Part shown: piece by piece, positions 5,499 through 11,864 of the stretch
Layout: each line of letters opens with the position of its first letter
Numbering within the stretch: position 1 is the first letter of the stretch
Assembly (NCBI GenBank): GCA_023460875.1
Contig: JAEWOQ010000462.1
Coordinates: forward strand, 1-12,021
Length of the DNA: 12,021 bases
Reading direction: 5' to 3'
From: Pseudomonadota bacterium
GTDB lineage: Bacteria; Myxococcota_A; Polyangia; Polyangiales; Polyangiaceae
Notes under the pieces: model-generated
Database searches by the model: none
Told to the model about the DNA's origin: nothing
What the model saw: the letters and a program-made list of their open reading frames with translations, nothing else
Position numbers and translations under genes: made by a program

Positions 5499-7748
5499 AT
5501 GTCGTCCAGCCCCTCCGTCGAGCGCGCTCCGGGCGCCGAAGCGTCCACGACGTCCACCGCCCATGGGGCGGGGCGATGGTCCCCGCTGGTCCGGCTCGTC
5601 CTCGGCGCGGCCGCCGGCGCCGCCCTGGCGAGTGGGGTGGTCGCCCGCCTGGAGGCGAACGCGGCTGCCCTCGAGGTCCCGGCGGGGCGGCTGTTTTACA
5701 GCGCCGTGGGGCTCCTGTGGCCCCTCGTGGTGATCGTCGCTCTCGGCGGCGGCGCTGTCTGGTGGGCGCTGCACCCCGACGGGCCCCGTGTCGAGTGGCG
5801 CCGGCTCTCCCGCTCGTCCTTGTCCCGCTGGGCGGTGGTCCTCGCGGGACCGCTGGGCTTGCTCGGGTTGTACCTGGCTGCTCGCGGGAGCCTCGCGCTG
5901 CTCGTCGCGCCGATCGAGCCGGCGGCGACGGGCGCCGGCCTCGCGCTGTTGGCAGGTGGGTTACTGGTCGCGCTCGGGGCCATCACTCGGCTGCTGGCGG
6001 CTGCGCTGGCGCGGCGGCTCCCGGCGCCGTCGTTGTCGGCGTCCGCCGTCATCGGGGCGTCCACCTTCGTGGGAGGGCTGGGCCTGCTGTTGGCGCTCGG
6101 TGAGACGAGCGGCGGACCGGCTCCCTGGCAGGTGTTCGGTGTCTTGCTGCGGGACGAGCTGAACCTGCGCCCGCTGCTTTACCTGGGGCTCCTCGCGGCG
6201 GGTGCTTACCTGGGGGCGACGTTCCTGCGGCGCCACGCGGCCTTTGGCCTCTTGGCGCTCGCGCCGGCGGCGGGCTTGGTGGTGGCGTACCGCATGCCGG
6301 ACGACGTGGGGTTGGCGTGGGAGAGATCGACGGGTCTCGCAGCGCGCGTGCTCCCGGTGGCTCGGAAGCTCACCGACGGGGACGGAGACGGCTTCGCCCG
6401 CGCCTTCGCGGGGGGAGATTGCGACGACGCGGACCCGGCAATCCACCCGGGAGCGCTCGACGTGCCCGGCAACGGCATCGACGAGGACTGCTCGGGGCGA
6501 GACGCCCAGCTCGTGGAGCTGGACGAGCCCGCGGAGCCGTCCGAGGCCGCCCTCGAGGCTGCGGCCCGGACTCTGCCTGAGCGCCCGAACGTCGTGTTGA
6601 TCACGATCGACACCCTGCGGTGGGACCTCGGGTACATGGGCAACGAGCGGCCTCTCTCGAAGCGGCTCGACGAGCTCGCGGCCCGATCCACCGTGTTCGA
6701 GCGGGCCTACTCCCTCGCGTCGTACACCAGCAAGAGCCTTGGGCCCGCCCTGATCGGGAAGTACCCGAGCGAGACGCGGCGCGATTGGTCGCATTTCGAC
6801 CGCTTCCCGTCGGCGGAGAAGTTCGTGCAGGAGCGGCTCCAGGCCGCCGGCATCCGCACCATCAGCGTGCAGGGGTATTGGTACTTCTTCCACAAGACCT
6901 ACGGCTTCGAGCGCGGCTTCGACGTGCTCGACTCCAGCGCGGCGCCCAAGCTCATCCTGATCGAGGGGGACCGTCGGGTGAACAGCGACGCGGTCAGCGA
7001 CGTGGCGATCCAGCGGCTCCAGGAGGTCGTGGAGACGGACGAACAGTTCTACCTGTGGGCGCACTACGTCGACCCCCACGCGGAGTACGTCCCTCACGAG
7101 GAGTTCGACTTCGGAAGAGACGAGCGCGCGCGGTACGACGGCGAGGTGGCCTTCGTGGACAAGCACGTGGGGCGCGTGCTGGACGCCATCGCCGAGGGAC
7201 CGGCGGCGGATCGAACGATCGTCATCATCACGAGCGATCACGGAGAGGCCTTCGGAGAGCACGGGCTCATCCGCCACGGCTTCGAGGTGTGGGAGGAGCT
7301 CGTGCGGGTCCCGCTGATCGTCTACGTGCCGGGTGCCGAGCCGAGCCGCGTCCAGGCCCGGCGCAGCATCGTGGACGTGGTCCCCACCATTCTCGACGCC
7401 TTCGGACAACCGATCCCCCGCGCGGACGACGTCGAAGAGGGGGATCCGAACTTCGTGCGAGGGGAGTCTCTGCTGCGGGACGTGCTCGCGCCCCCGGACG
7501 AGTCACTCCAGGAGCGGCTCGTGCTCGTCGACATGCCCGAGGCCCCCAACAACCGCGAGCGCCTGGCGTTCTACGATGGCCCGCACAAGCTCATCGTAAG
7601 CCAGGGGCGGGTGCTGGGCGTCTACGACCTCGACGAGGATCCGGGAGAGCGAAAGAACCTCAAGGACGACAAGGAGCTCACGGAGCGCTTGTTGGAGAAG
7701 CACAACGCTCTGCAGCGCACGCTGCGCAAGTTCAGGCCTCGTCGCTGA
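5499..7748 (+). CDS. Membrane-anchored alkaline-phosphatase/sulfatase-fold transferase-like enzyme with MopE-type metal motif
   Basis: A 749-aa protein in three parts. Residues about 28-265 hold some six to eight hydrophobic segments (membrane domain). Residues about 293-334 (DGDGDGF..GGDCDDADP..HPGA..NGIDEDCSG) match the MopE-type putative metal-binding motif, with Ca-loop-like Asp residues and two Cys. Residues 363-749 are a sulfatase/alkaline-phosphatase fold: metal-binding D371 (LITIDTLRWD), nucleophile region SYTSKSLGPALIGKYP, PH at 527-528, and SDHGEAFGEHG with D580/H581. T410 sits ten residues before the conserved Gly, where true sulfatases have the Cys of CxPSR; P and R are also missing. 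Threonine at this place is the rule in phosphoethanolamine and phosphoglycerol transferases, so a transferase or phosphodiesterase acting on envelope lipid or glycan is more likely than a sulfatase (inference). ATG 5499 is preferred; GTG 5481 would fall inside the -10 element. The 3' end overlaps the convergent biotin-carrier gene by 17 bp. Confidence 0.9.
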   Translation: MSSSPSVERAPGAEASTTSTAHGAGRWSPLVRLVLGAAAGAALASGVVARLEANAAALEVPAGRLFYSAVGLLWPLVVIVALGGGAVWWALHPDGPRVEWRRLSRSSLSRWAVVLAGPLGLLGLYLAARGSLALLVAPIEPAATGAGLALLAGGLLVALGAITRLLAAALARRLPAPSLSASAVIGASTFVGGLGLLLALGETSGGPAPWQVFGVLLRDELNLRPLLYLGLLAAGAYLGATFLRRHAAFGLLALAPAAGLVVAYRMPDDVGLAWERSTGLAARVLPVARKLTDGDGDGFARAFAGGDCDDADPAIHPGALDVPGNGIDEDCSGRDAQLVELDEPAEPSEAALEAAARTLPERPNVVLITIDTLRWDLGYMGNERPLSKRLDELAARSTVFERAYSLASYTSKSLGPALIGKYPSETRRDWSHFDRFPSAEKFVQERLQAAGIRTISVQGYWYFFHKTYGFERGFDVLDSSAAPKLILIEGDRRVNSDAVSDVAIQRLQEVVETDEQFYLWAHYVDPHAEYVPHEEFDFGRDERARYDGEVAFVDKHVGRVLDAIAEGPAADRTIVIITSDHGEAFGEHGLIRHGFEVWEELVRVPLIVYVPGAEPSRVQARRSIVDVVPTILDAFGQPIPRADDVEEGDPNFVRGESLLRDVLAPPDESLQERLVLVDMPEAPNNRERLAFYDGPHKLIVSQGRVLGVYDLDEDPGERKNLKDDKELTERLLEKHNALQRTLRKFRPRR

Positions 7749-8229
7749 CCCTCTCGAGCTCGAGCAGCAGGGCGCCGGCTTCGACCGCGCGCCCGGGCTG
7801 TACGTGCAGCCGCGTGACCCGCCCCCCGCACGGCGCGGCGAGCTCGTTCTGCATCTTCATCGCCTCGATGATGACGAGGCACTCCCCGGCCTCCACGAGC
7901 GCGCCTTCTTCGAACCGCACCTCGACCACCTTACCGGGCATCGGGGCGCGGAGCTCCGGGCGTTGATCTCCTCCTGGCGCCGCGGTGAGCGCAGGGTCGA
8001 GGGTGGACACCACGCAGGGCAGCGATCCGTCGCGGAGATGCGCGCGCCCCGTGCGCTCGTCGAGATCGCAAGGCACCACCTGGCCGTCGACGAGCACGTG
8101 GGAGCCGCGCACCTCGACGTCGTGCTCACCGTCCTCGAGGATGACGCGGTAGCGGCCGGGTTGTCCGAACACCGTCTCACGCACATCGAGGGCGAAGGTG
8201 CGCTCCGCCGTGGACAGATAGTACCTCAC
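7732..8229 (-). CDS. Biotin carboxyl carrier protein-like (biotin/lipoyl attachment domain)
   Basis: The 165-aa product ends in a biotinyl domain at about residues 93-160: RAPMPGKVVEVRFEEGALVEAG, then EAMKMQNEL with the biotin-accepting lysine K125, and GRVTRLHVQPGRAVEAG. The hairpin fold carries CO2 on biotin between a carboxylase and a carboxyltransferase. The AMKM(Q)NE context is typical of acyl-CoA (acetyl/propionyl) and oxaloacetate-type carboxylases and argues against lipoyl proteins, where the motif is DKA. Residues 1-75 form a beta-rich N-terminal part (VRYYLSTAERTFALDV...YRVILEDGEHDVEV) as in separate carrier subunits of acyl-CoA carboxylases. No carboxylase gene is adjacent, so its partner is elsewhere. 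The start is GTG at 8229, with a -10-like TATGGT only 8 nt upstream. The last codons overlap the convergent phosphatase-fold gene. It lies 60 bp after the second Bor-like lipoprotein gene. Confidence 0.92.
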   Translation of the reverse strand: MRYYLSTAERTFALDVRETVFGQPGRYRVILEDGEHDVEVRGSHVLVDGQVVPCDLDERTGRAHLRDGSLPCVVSTLDPALTAAPGGDQRPELRAPMPGKVVEVRFEEGALVEAGECLVIIEAMKMQNELAAPCGGRVTRLHVQPGRAVEAGALLLELERVSDEA

Positions 8230-8237
8230 GGCTCGAC

Positions 8238-8267
8238 ACCATAGCGGAGTCTCTGCCGGAGGGTCGA
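8238..8267 (-). promoter_or_regulatory. Candidate promoter of the biotin-carrier gene
   Basis: On the minus strand TCGACC (8267-8262; 4 of 6 to TTGACA) and TATGGT (8243-8238) are 18 bp apart, and the -10 ends 8 nt before GTG 8229. If used, the transcript would be leaderless or nearly so, and the gene would not depend on read-through from the lipoprotein genes. Confidence 0.4.
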
Positions 8268-8289
8268 CCCGACGCGGCGCGGCCTCGGA

Positions 8290-8712
8290 TCAGGGCGCGG
8301 CGGGCAGGGGCCGCTGCGGGCGGGGTGGCGGGGGCGGGTCTCCAGCGCGCGTCGCGGGGTAGGTGGCCCGATGATCCAGGATCGGATCGTAGCCGAACAT
8401 CGCGGGCACATCGTGTCCTGCGGCCCGGGCGCACACGATGGTGATCCGGTGGGGCGTGTAGAAGCCCAGTGTGCCGATGGTGAAGGCGCCCGTGAGGAGG
8501 TCCGTCTCTTCCTCGATCTCGGCCCAGCCTTGGGGGCAGTGCTCCGTGAGGTCTACTGGGGCCTCGGGCTCCGCGAGCCCGAAGAGAAACGCGTGGTACC
8601 AGCGGTAGTCCTGGTCGGGAGCCGTGTCCCCTGGTGGCAGGCCCGACTGACTGCGCACCCGGAAGCAACCCACGAGCAGGAGGGCTACGCAGGCCACGCT
8701 CCAGAGCCTCAT
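8290..8712 (-). CDS. Bor/Iss-family-like lipoprotein (second of pair)
   Basis: A 140-aa secreted lipoprotein. MRLWSVACVALLLVGC is a signal peptide with lipobox LVGC, lipidated at C16. Residues about 36-95 follow the Bor pattern: YRWYHAFLFGLAEPEAPVDLTEHC, then an acidic EIEEETDLLTG, then FTIGTLGFYTPHRITIVC. Phage lambda Bor and E. coli Iss share the order HHFFVSGI...C...TLGIYTPLEARVYC and are outer-membrane lipoproteins linked to serum resistance. C59 and C94 match the two conserved Bor cysteines and could form a disulphide. The tail of about 45 residues is Pro-rich and not part of the domain. Its ATG overlaps the stop of the preceding lipoprotein gene (ATGA at 8709-8712), preceded by GGAGAG, so translation is coupled. 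A role in serum resistance should not be assumed for a free-living bacterium; an envelope role is likely but unspecified. Confidence 0.82.
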   Translation of the reverse strand: MRLWSVACVALLLVGCFRVRSQSGLPPGDTAPDQDYRWYHAFLFGLAEPEAPVDLTEHCPQGWAEIEEETDLLTGAFTIGTLGFYTPHRITIVCARAAGHDVPAMFGYDPILDHRATYPATRAGDPPPPPRPQRPLPAAP

Positions 8713-9428
8713 GTGGTCTCTCCGTCGTCTCGAGGGAGCGCCGGGATGTCGCGGGATTCGCCGGTGCCCGGGTCCTCGGGGGCGCCCTCCGGGTCCTCTG
8801 CGTCGAGCTCCACCTCGCCTCCCTGGAGAGCAGCCCCGTCCTCGTCCGCGGCCTCCTGCGGCGCTCTCGGAAGCTCGTGGGTGATCGCGGTCGCGGCCGC
8901 TTCGTCGTCCGCGCCTTCGCCCACGCCTTCGTCCTCTGTGAGCTCGCCGCTCCGTTCCTGGCGGAGCTCGAGTTCGTCAGCTTCGTCCGCCAGTCGACTC
9001 CGGTCGACTTCCCGCGGGACGACCCAGTCGTCGAGCTCCGGCTGCAACGATGGGGTCTCCTCGAGCACCACCTTGGGGATCGTGAGGGGCCCGGGTGGCG
9101 GGATCACGCAGGAGAAGCGGTGCTCGAGGGGCGTGTAGATCCCGAGGGTGAGGACGGACACGAGGGTGGTCTTGAAGGTCATCCCGGTGCGCAAGCCAGC
9201 GCCGACGGGTCCCGGGCAGACGTCGCGAAGATCGACGGAGCTCGTGCCGATGAGCCCGAACACGAACAGGTGCGCCCAGCGGCTCTGCTCTGAGGTCTGG
9301 CCTGAGGTCTGCGTGCTCCGCGCCCGAGTTCCGGGCGGCCCCCCATGCCCGGGCGTCCAGCGGTAGGTGGTCGTGCACCCGCCGATGGCGAGCAGGGACA
9401 CCATGAACGAAGCCCGGAGGCGCGACAC
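8709..9428 (-). CDS. Bor/Iss-family-like lipoprotein with long acidic C-terminal extension (first of pair)
   Basis: A 239-aa lipoprotein. With the GTG start at 9428 the N-terminus reads VSRLRASFMVSLLAIGGC, a proper signal peptide with arginines and the lipobox IGGC (C18). ATG 9404 would leave only nine residues before the Cys, too short for export. Residues about 49-107 contain the Bor core: SRWAHLFVFGLIGTSSVDL..VC (C71), a central TTLVS, and LTLGIYTPLEHRFSC (C107), almost the lambda Bor signature TLGIYTPLEARVYC. After about residue 115 comes a Glu/Asp-rich, probably disordered extension of about 120 residues ending DDGETT, absent from classical Bor (about 97 aa). The next gene begins within its stop codon, so the two lipoproteins form a coupled pair. 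It diverges from the glycosyltransferase gene. A -10-like GATAGG ends 9 nt before GTG 9428, which also supports this start. The two proteins may form a complex (inference). Confidence 0.85.
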   Translation of the reverse strand: MSRLRASFMVSLLAIGGCTTTYRWTPGHGGPPGTRARSTQTSGQTSEQSRWAHLFVFGLIGTSSVDLRDVCPGPVGAGLRTGMTFKTTLVSVLTLGIYTPLEHRFSCVIPPPGPLTIPKVVLEETPSLQPELDDWVVPREVDRSRLADEADELELRQERSGELTEDEGVGEGADDEAAATAITHELPRAPQEAADEDGAALQGGEVELDAEDPEGAPEDPGTGESRDIPALPRDDGETT

Positions 9429-9437
9429 GGGCCCGAC

Positions 9438-9443
9438 CCTATC
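9438..9443 (-). promoter_or_regulatory. Candidate -10 element of the Bor-like lipoprotein pair
   Basis: GATAGG on the minus strand (9443-9438) ends 9 nt before the GTG at 9428, the same spacing seen at other genes here. The -35 is unclear; the most AT-rich upstream stretch coincides with the opposite-strand TATAAA at 9459-9464. Confidence 0.35.
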
Positions 9444-9458
9444 GCGCCCAGCCGTTCC

Positions 9459-9464
9459 TATAAA
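9459..9464 (+). promoter_or_regulatory. Candidate -10 element of the glycosyltransferase gene
   Basis: TATAAA is the only strong AT island in the divergent gap. It lies 34 nt before ATG 9499, giving an ordinary short leader, unlike the leaderless-style genes nearby. No convincing -35 is seen. Divergent control with the lipoprotein pair is possible because the two -10 elements are only 15 bp apart. Confidence 0.45.
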
Positions 9465-9498
9465 CCTCCCCGCCTCCCCGTCCGCATGGGCAACGAAC

Positions 9499-11544
9499 AT
9501 GTCCGTGGGCACCATCGCCAAGCTCGAAGGCCGCACGAGGTCCCGGAGCGCCGCCCGCGAGGGGGCTCGGCGGCTGGTGCCTCTGCTCGGCTTCCTCTGC
9601 GTGGTCCCGGGGCTCCTCCACGTGATCGTCCTGTGCCGCGTGGTCTTCCTACGGCTCGGCCACCAGGTCGATCTCGAGTGGATGGAGGGCGGCATGCTCT
9701 ACGAGTCCACGCGCTTGCTCGAGGGGCTCCCCTTGTACGCCGCGCCGGGAGGACCCTACCTGCCATTCCCTTATCCGATCGGCCACCCCGCGCTCCTCGC
9801 CGGGCTCGGCGCGGTATTCGGCGTGAGCCATTTCCTGGGACGGGCGGTCTCGTTCCTCTGGACCGTCGTCGCCAGCGCGGTCCTCGCCTGGCAGGTGTAT
9901 CGGCACTACCTCGCGGTGGGAGCGGCCGCGGGTCAGCGGGGAGCTTTGATCGCCGCGGCGCTGGCATTGGGGTCCATCGCGGCCGGGTACGCGGTGGTGG
10001 ACGGCTGGTACGACCTCGTGCGGGTGGACACCATGGCGATGGGGTTGCTCGTTTGTGGGGCGGCGTACTCCTTGCGGGTCGGAGGGCAGCCCGGAGAGCA
10101 GCGTCGAGGACAACGTCGAGGGCAACGGGGCACGCTCCTAGTGACGGCGGCCCTGCTGTGTGCCGCGCTGCTGACGAAGCAGTCGACGCTCCCGGGCGTC
10201 GGCTGGGTGCTCTTGTGTGCGTTGCTGCGCTCCAGGCGGGCGGGGGCGCAGCTCGCGGCGCTCACCGTCGCCTTCAGCGCGGGCGCGATCGGCTCGCTGC
10301 AGCTGGTCACGGACGGGCACTACTGGTTCTACACGGTGACCCTGCTGAGCGAGCACTCCCTGTCGGGCGGGCGCTTCCGGGAGGCTCACCGGATCCTCCT
10401 CGATTTCGCCCCATACGGCCCCCTCGTGATCATCTTCGGGGGGGTGTTGGCCCTGCGTCGGCGGCTGACGCCGCGCGCGTTGCTCTGGGGCGGCCTTTTC
10501 GCCATCGGGTGGGCGTTTGGTCTCGCCAGCTTCGCGAAGGTCGGCGGCTACCACAACAACCTCCTCCCCGCGGTCTGGCTCGCCGGACCCGCATTTCTCC
10601 TCGTGGGTGCGGACGTGCTGGCCTTCGTCGGCGAGCGGCGCGACGGGGTGCTGCGCTGGGGCGCGCTGTGCAGTGTGGCGCTCCTCTTGGCGACAAGGCC
10701 GCTCCCTCTCGACTACCTCGTGACGAGCGATGGGTCGGAGCGGGCGCGGAGCCTGCGAGCCTACGTGAGCGAGCTGCCCGGCACGGTGCTGATCCCCCTG
10801 GCGCCCCAGCTCGCCCATGAGCTCGGGAAGGGCGTTCACCAGCTCCACCTCGAGGCGCTCTACGACTTTCACTGGGCGGATCGCTCGGCGGGAAATCCGA
10901 TGAGCGCACACTTGCGCGCCTTCCGGCCCAATTACGTGCTCTTGGATGGGCGGGAGCCGGGTATCGAGGCGGTGCTCCGCGACTACACCCTGATCGACGT
11001 GCTGGGCGCAGAGCGGCATGCGTGGACGATCACGGGCTGGCCGGTGACGCCGCGCTTCCTCCTTGCTCCGCGCGTCGAGCGGCGTGAAGCGCGCGTCCTG
11101 TTCGATTTCGAAGACGATCTCCTGGAGGGGTGGTCGCTCGAAGGAGCGAGCTTTCAGGGGGCCACGACGCGGGACCCGGGCTGTGGACAGGCGCCCTTCG
11201 TGAACCGCCACGGGGAGGGCGTGCTCACCTCGTACCATCCCCGCTGGGGGGATCGGACGCGCGGCGTGGCGCTCTCTCCTCCTTTCCAGGTGGACCGCCC
11301 CAGCCTCGGGATGTTGGTTGCTGGGGGGTGGAGCGAGGCGACCCGCGTCGAGCTCCGTGTCGACGGGGAGAGCGTCCGGCAGATCTTCGGGATGAGGCGC
11401 TCCGAGCTGCGTGAGGCGTCCTGGGACGTCTCCGACCTCGTGGGCAGGGAGGCTCGCATCGCCGTGATCGACGCCGCCGAGGGACCCTGGGGACACGTGA
11501 CCCTCGACCAGGTCGTGCTCTTCGAGCCCGGGACACGCTCGTAG
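9499..11544 (+). CDS. Membrane GT-C-type glycosyltransferase fused to a C-terminal beta-sandwich module
   Basis: A 681-aa protein. Residues about 25-52 form the first membrane helix, followed by a loop rich in acidic and aromatic residues (HQVDLEWMEGGMLYESTRLLEGLPLY...PFPYPIGHPAL). This resembles the first extracytoplasmic loop of GT-C enzymes such as ArnT/PMT, which use polyprenyl-phosphate sugars; D58, E60 and E63 are candidate catalytic acids. About ten further hydrophobic segments run to about 400, with a second polar motif WYDLVRVDTMAMGL (170-183). Residues 530-677 form a soluble module (LFDFEDDLLEGWSLEGASF ... WDVSDLVGREARIAVIDAAEGPWGHVTLDQV). Its pattern recalls beta-sandwich modules attached to GH32 levanases and planctomycete proteins (FEDG..W...GxAF / WDVS.L.G..A.I.I.D...GWGHI..D.I). 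The module should lie outside the membrane. Sugar donor and acceptor are unknown. The start at ATG 9499 lacks a strong Shine-Dalgarno; earlier in-frame starts would enter the divergent promoter. A QRRG repeat insertion lies at 10099-10122. Confidence 0.85.
   Translation: MSVGTIAKLEGRTRSRSAAREGARRLVPLLGFLCVVPGLLHVIVLCRVVFLRLGHQVDLEWMEGGMLYESTRLLEGLPLYAAPGGPYLPFPYPIGHPALLAGLGAVFGVSHFLGRAVSFLWTVVASAVLAWQVYRHYLAVGAAAGQRGALIAAALALGSIAAGYAVVDGWYDLVRVDTMAMGLLVCGAAYSLRVGGQPGEQRRGQRRGQRGTLLVTAALLCAALLTKQSTLPGVGWVLLCALLRSRRAGAQLAALTVAFSAGAIGSLQLVTDGHYWFYTVTLLSEHSLSGGRFREAHRILLDFAPYGPLVIIFGGVLALRRRLTPRALLWGGLFAIGWAFGLASFAKVGGYHNNLLPAVWLAGPAFLLVGADVLAFVGERRDGVLRWGALCSVALLLATRPLPLDYLVTSDGSERARSLRAYVSELPGTVLIPLAPQLAHELGKGVHQLHLEALYDFHWADRSAGNPMSAHLRAFRPNYVLLDGREPGIEAVLRDYTLIDVLGAERHAWTITGWPVTPRFLLAPRVERREARVLFDFEDDLLEGWSLEGASFQGATTRDPGCGQAPFVNRHGEGVLTSYHPRWGDRTRGVALSPPFQVDRPSLGMLVAGGWSEATRVELRVDGESVRQIFGMRRSELREASWDVSDLVGREARIAVIDAAEGPWGHVTLDQVVLFEPGTRS
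10099..10122 (+). repeat. 12-bp imperfect tandem repeat in the glycosyltransferase gene
   Basis: CAGCGTCGAGGA (10099-10110) is followed by CAACGTCGAGGG (10111-10122) and a partial third copy. The repeat encodes a very basic QRRGQRRGQRG stretch between two membrane segments, which by the positive-inside rule marks a cytoplasmic loop. Confidence 0.75.
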
Positions 11545-11590
11545 CCCCGTCCTCAGTGACAAGCCCCCGTCAGGGACCCCTAACTGAAGA

Positions 11591-11614
11591 GAGCCCGCTG
11601 ATCTCAGCGGGCTC
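11591..11614 (-). terminator. Terminator-like hairpin after the tRNA
   Basis: GAGCCCGCTGA (11591-11601) and TCAGCGGGCTC (11604-11614) form a perfect 11-bp inverted repeat with a minimal loop. On the minus strand it begins one base after the tRNA CCA end and is followed by TCTTCAGTTA, a weak U-tract, so it fits termination of the tRNA transcript. On the plus strand, downstream of the glycosyltransferase, no T-run follows, but the hairpin could still hinder read-through. Confidence 0.6.
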
Positions 11615-11615
11615 C

Positions 11616-11691
11616 TGGTGGACGCAACAAGACTCGAACTTGTGACCCCCGCCGTGTGAAGGCGATGCTCTACCAACTGAGCTATGCGTCC
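11616..11691 (-). tRNA. tRNA-Val (anticodon CAC)
   Basis: The minus strand folds as a full cloverleaf of 76 nt. The acceptor GGACGCA pairs with TGCGTCC, the D stem GCTC with GAGC, the anticodon stem TCGCC with GGCGG around loop TTCACAC, and the T stem ACAAG with CTTGT around TTCGAGT. The anticodon is CAC (plus positions 11656-11658), reading GUG valine codons, which are common in GC-rich genes. Discriminator A and the 3' CCA are encoded (ACCA at 11616-11619). A promoter lies just upstream and a hairpin follows, so it is a single-gene unit. Confidence 0.96.
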
Positions 11692-11702
11692 AGGGCGCGG
11701 CG

Positions 11703-11731
11703 TACATACCTCGACCCCCGCCTGCATGCAA
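11703..11731 (-). promoter_or_regulatory. Candidate promoter of the tRNA-Val gene
   Basis: On the minus strand TTGCAT (11731-11726) and TATGTA (11708-11703) are exactly 17 bp apart. The -10 ends 11 nt before the mature tRNA 5' end, so transcription would begin about 4 nt ahead of it. The spacing is ideal, although the hexamers are only moderate matches. Confidence 0.5.
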
Positions 11732-11848
11732 CGCTTTCGTCGCGATCGAGTCAGCGTATCGGCGCAGGGCGCGACCCTGACGGAGGAGGTGCCGAGGAGC
11801 CGCGGCTGGCTTTTCCGGGGTGAGGCTTCGAAGCCGGGGTGAGCATGC

Positions 11849-11854
11849 TATAGG
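11849..11854 (+). promoter_or_regulatory. Candidate extended -10 element of the right-edge gene
   Basis: TGC-TATAGG is an extended -10 ending 10 nt before ATG 11865, leaving room for little or no leader. TTCGAA at 11827-11832 is a poor -35 candidate at 16 bp spacing. Apart from the tRNA unit, the 11545-11848 gap shows nothing else I can name. Confidence 0.45.
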
Positions 11855-11864
11855 GGCCGCCTTC

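Noticed and set aside
5961..7409. Long minus-strand frame (482 aa) opposite the phosphatase-fold gene
   Set aside because: It is a GC-rich shadow frame; the plus strand carries clear conserved motifs throughout the same stretch.
5499..7748. Annotation as a true formylglycine sulfatase
   Set aside because: The CxPSR signature is absent; Thr occupies the nucleophile position, so a transferase or phosphodiesterase is more likely.
11545..11590. Intrinsic terminator directly after the glycosyltransferase gene
   Set aside because: Only short GC-rich complementarities are visible and no T-run follows on the plus strand; the nearby hairpin better suits the tRNA on the other strand.
10138..11727. 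Minus-strand reading frame of 529 aa starting MQAGVEVCTPRPGRIAQLVEH
   Set aside because: Its N-terminus is again translated tRNA (IAQLVEHRLHTAGVTSSS) and the rest is the antisense of the glycosyltransferase gene, with Arg/Pro/His-rich composition and no domain.
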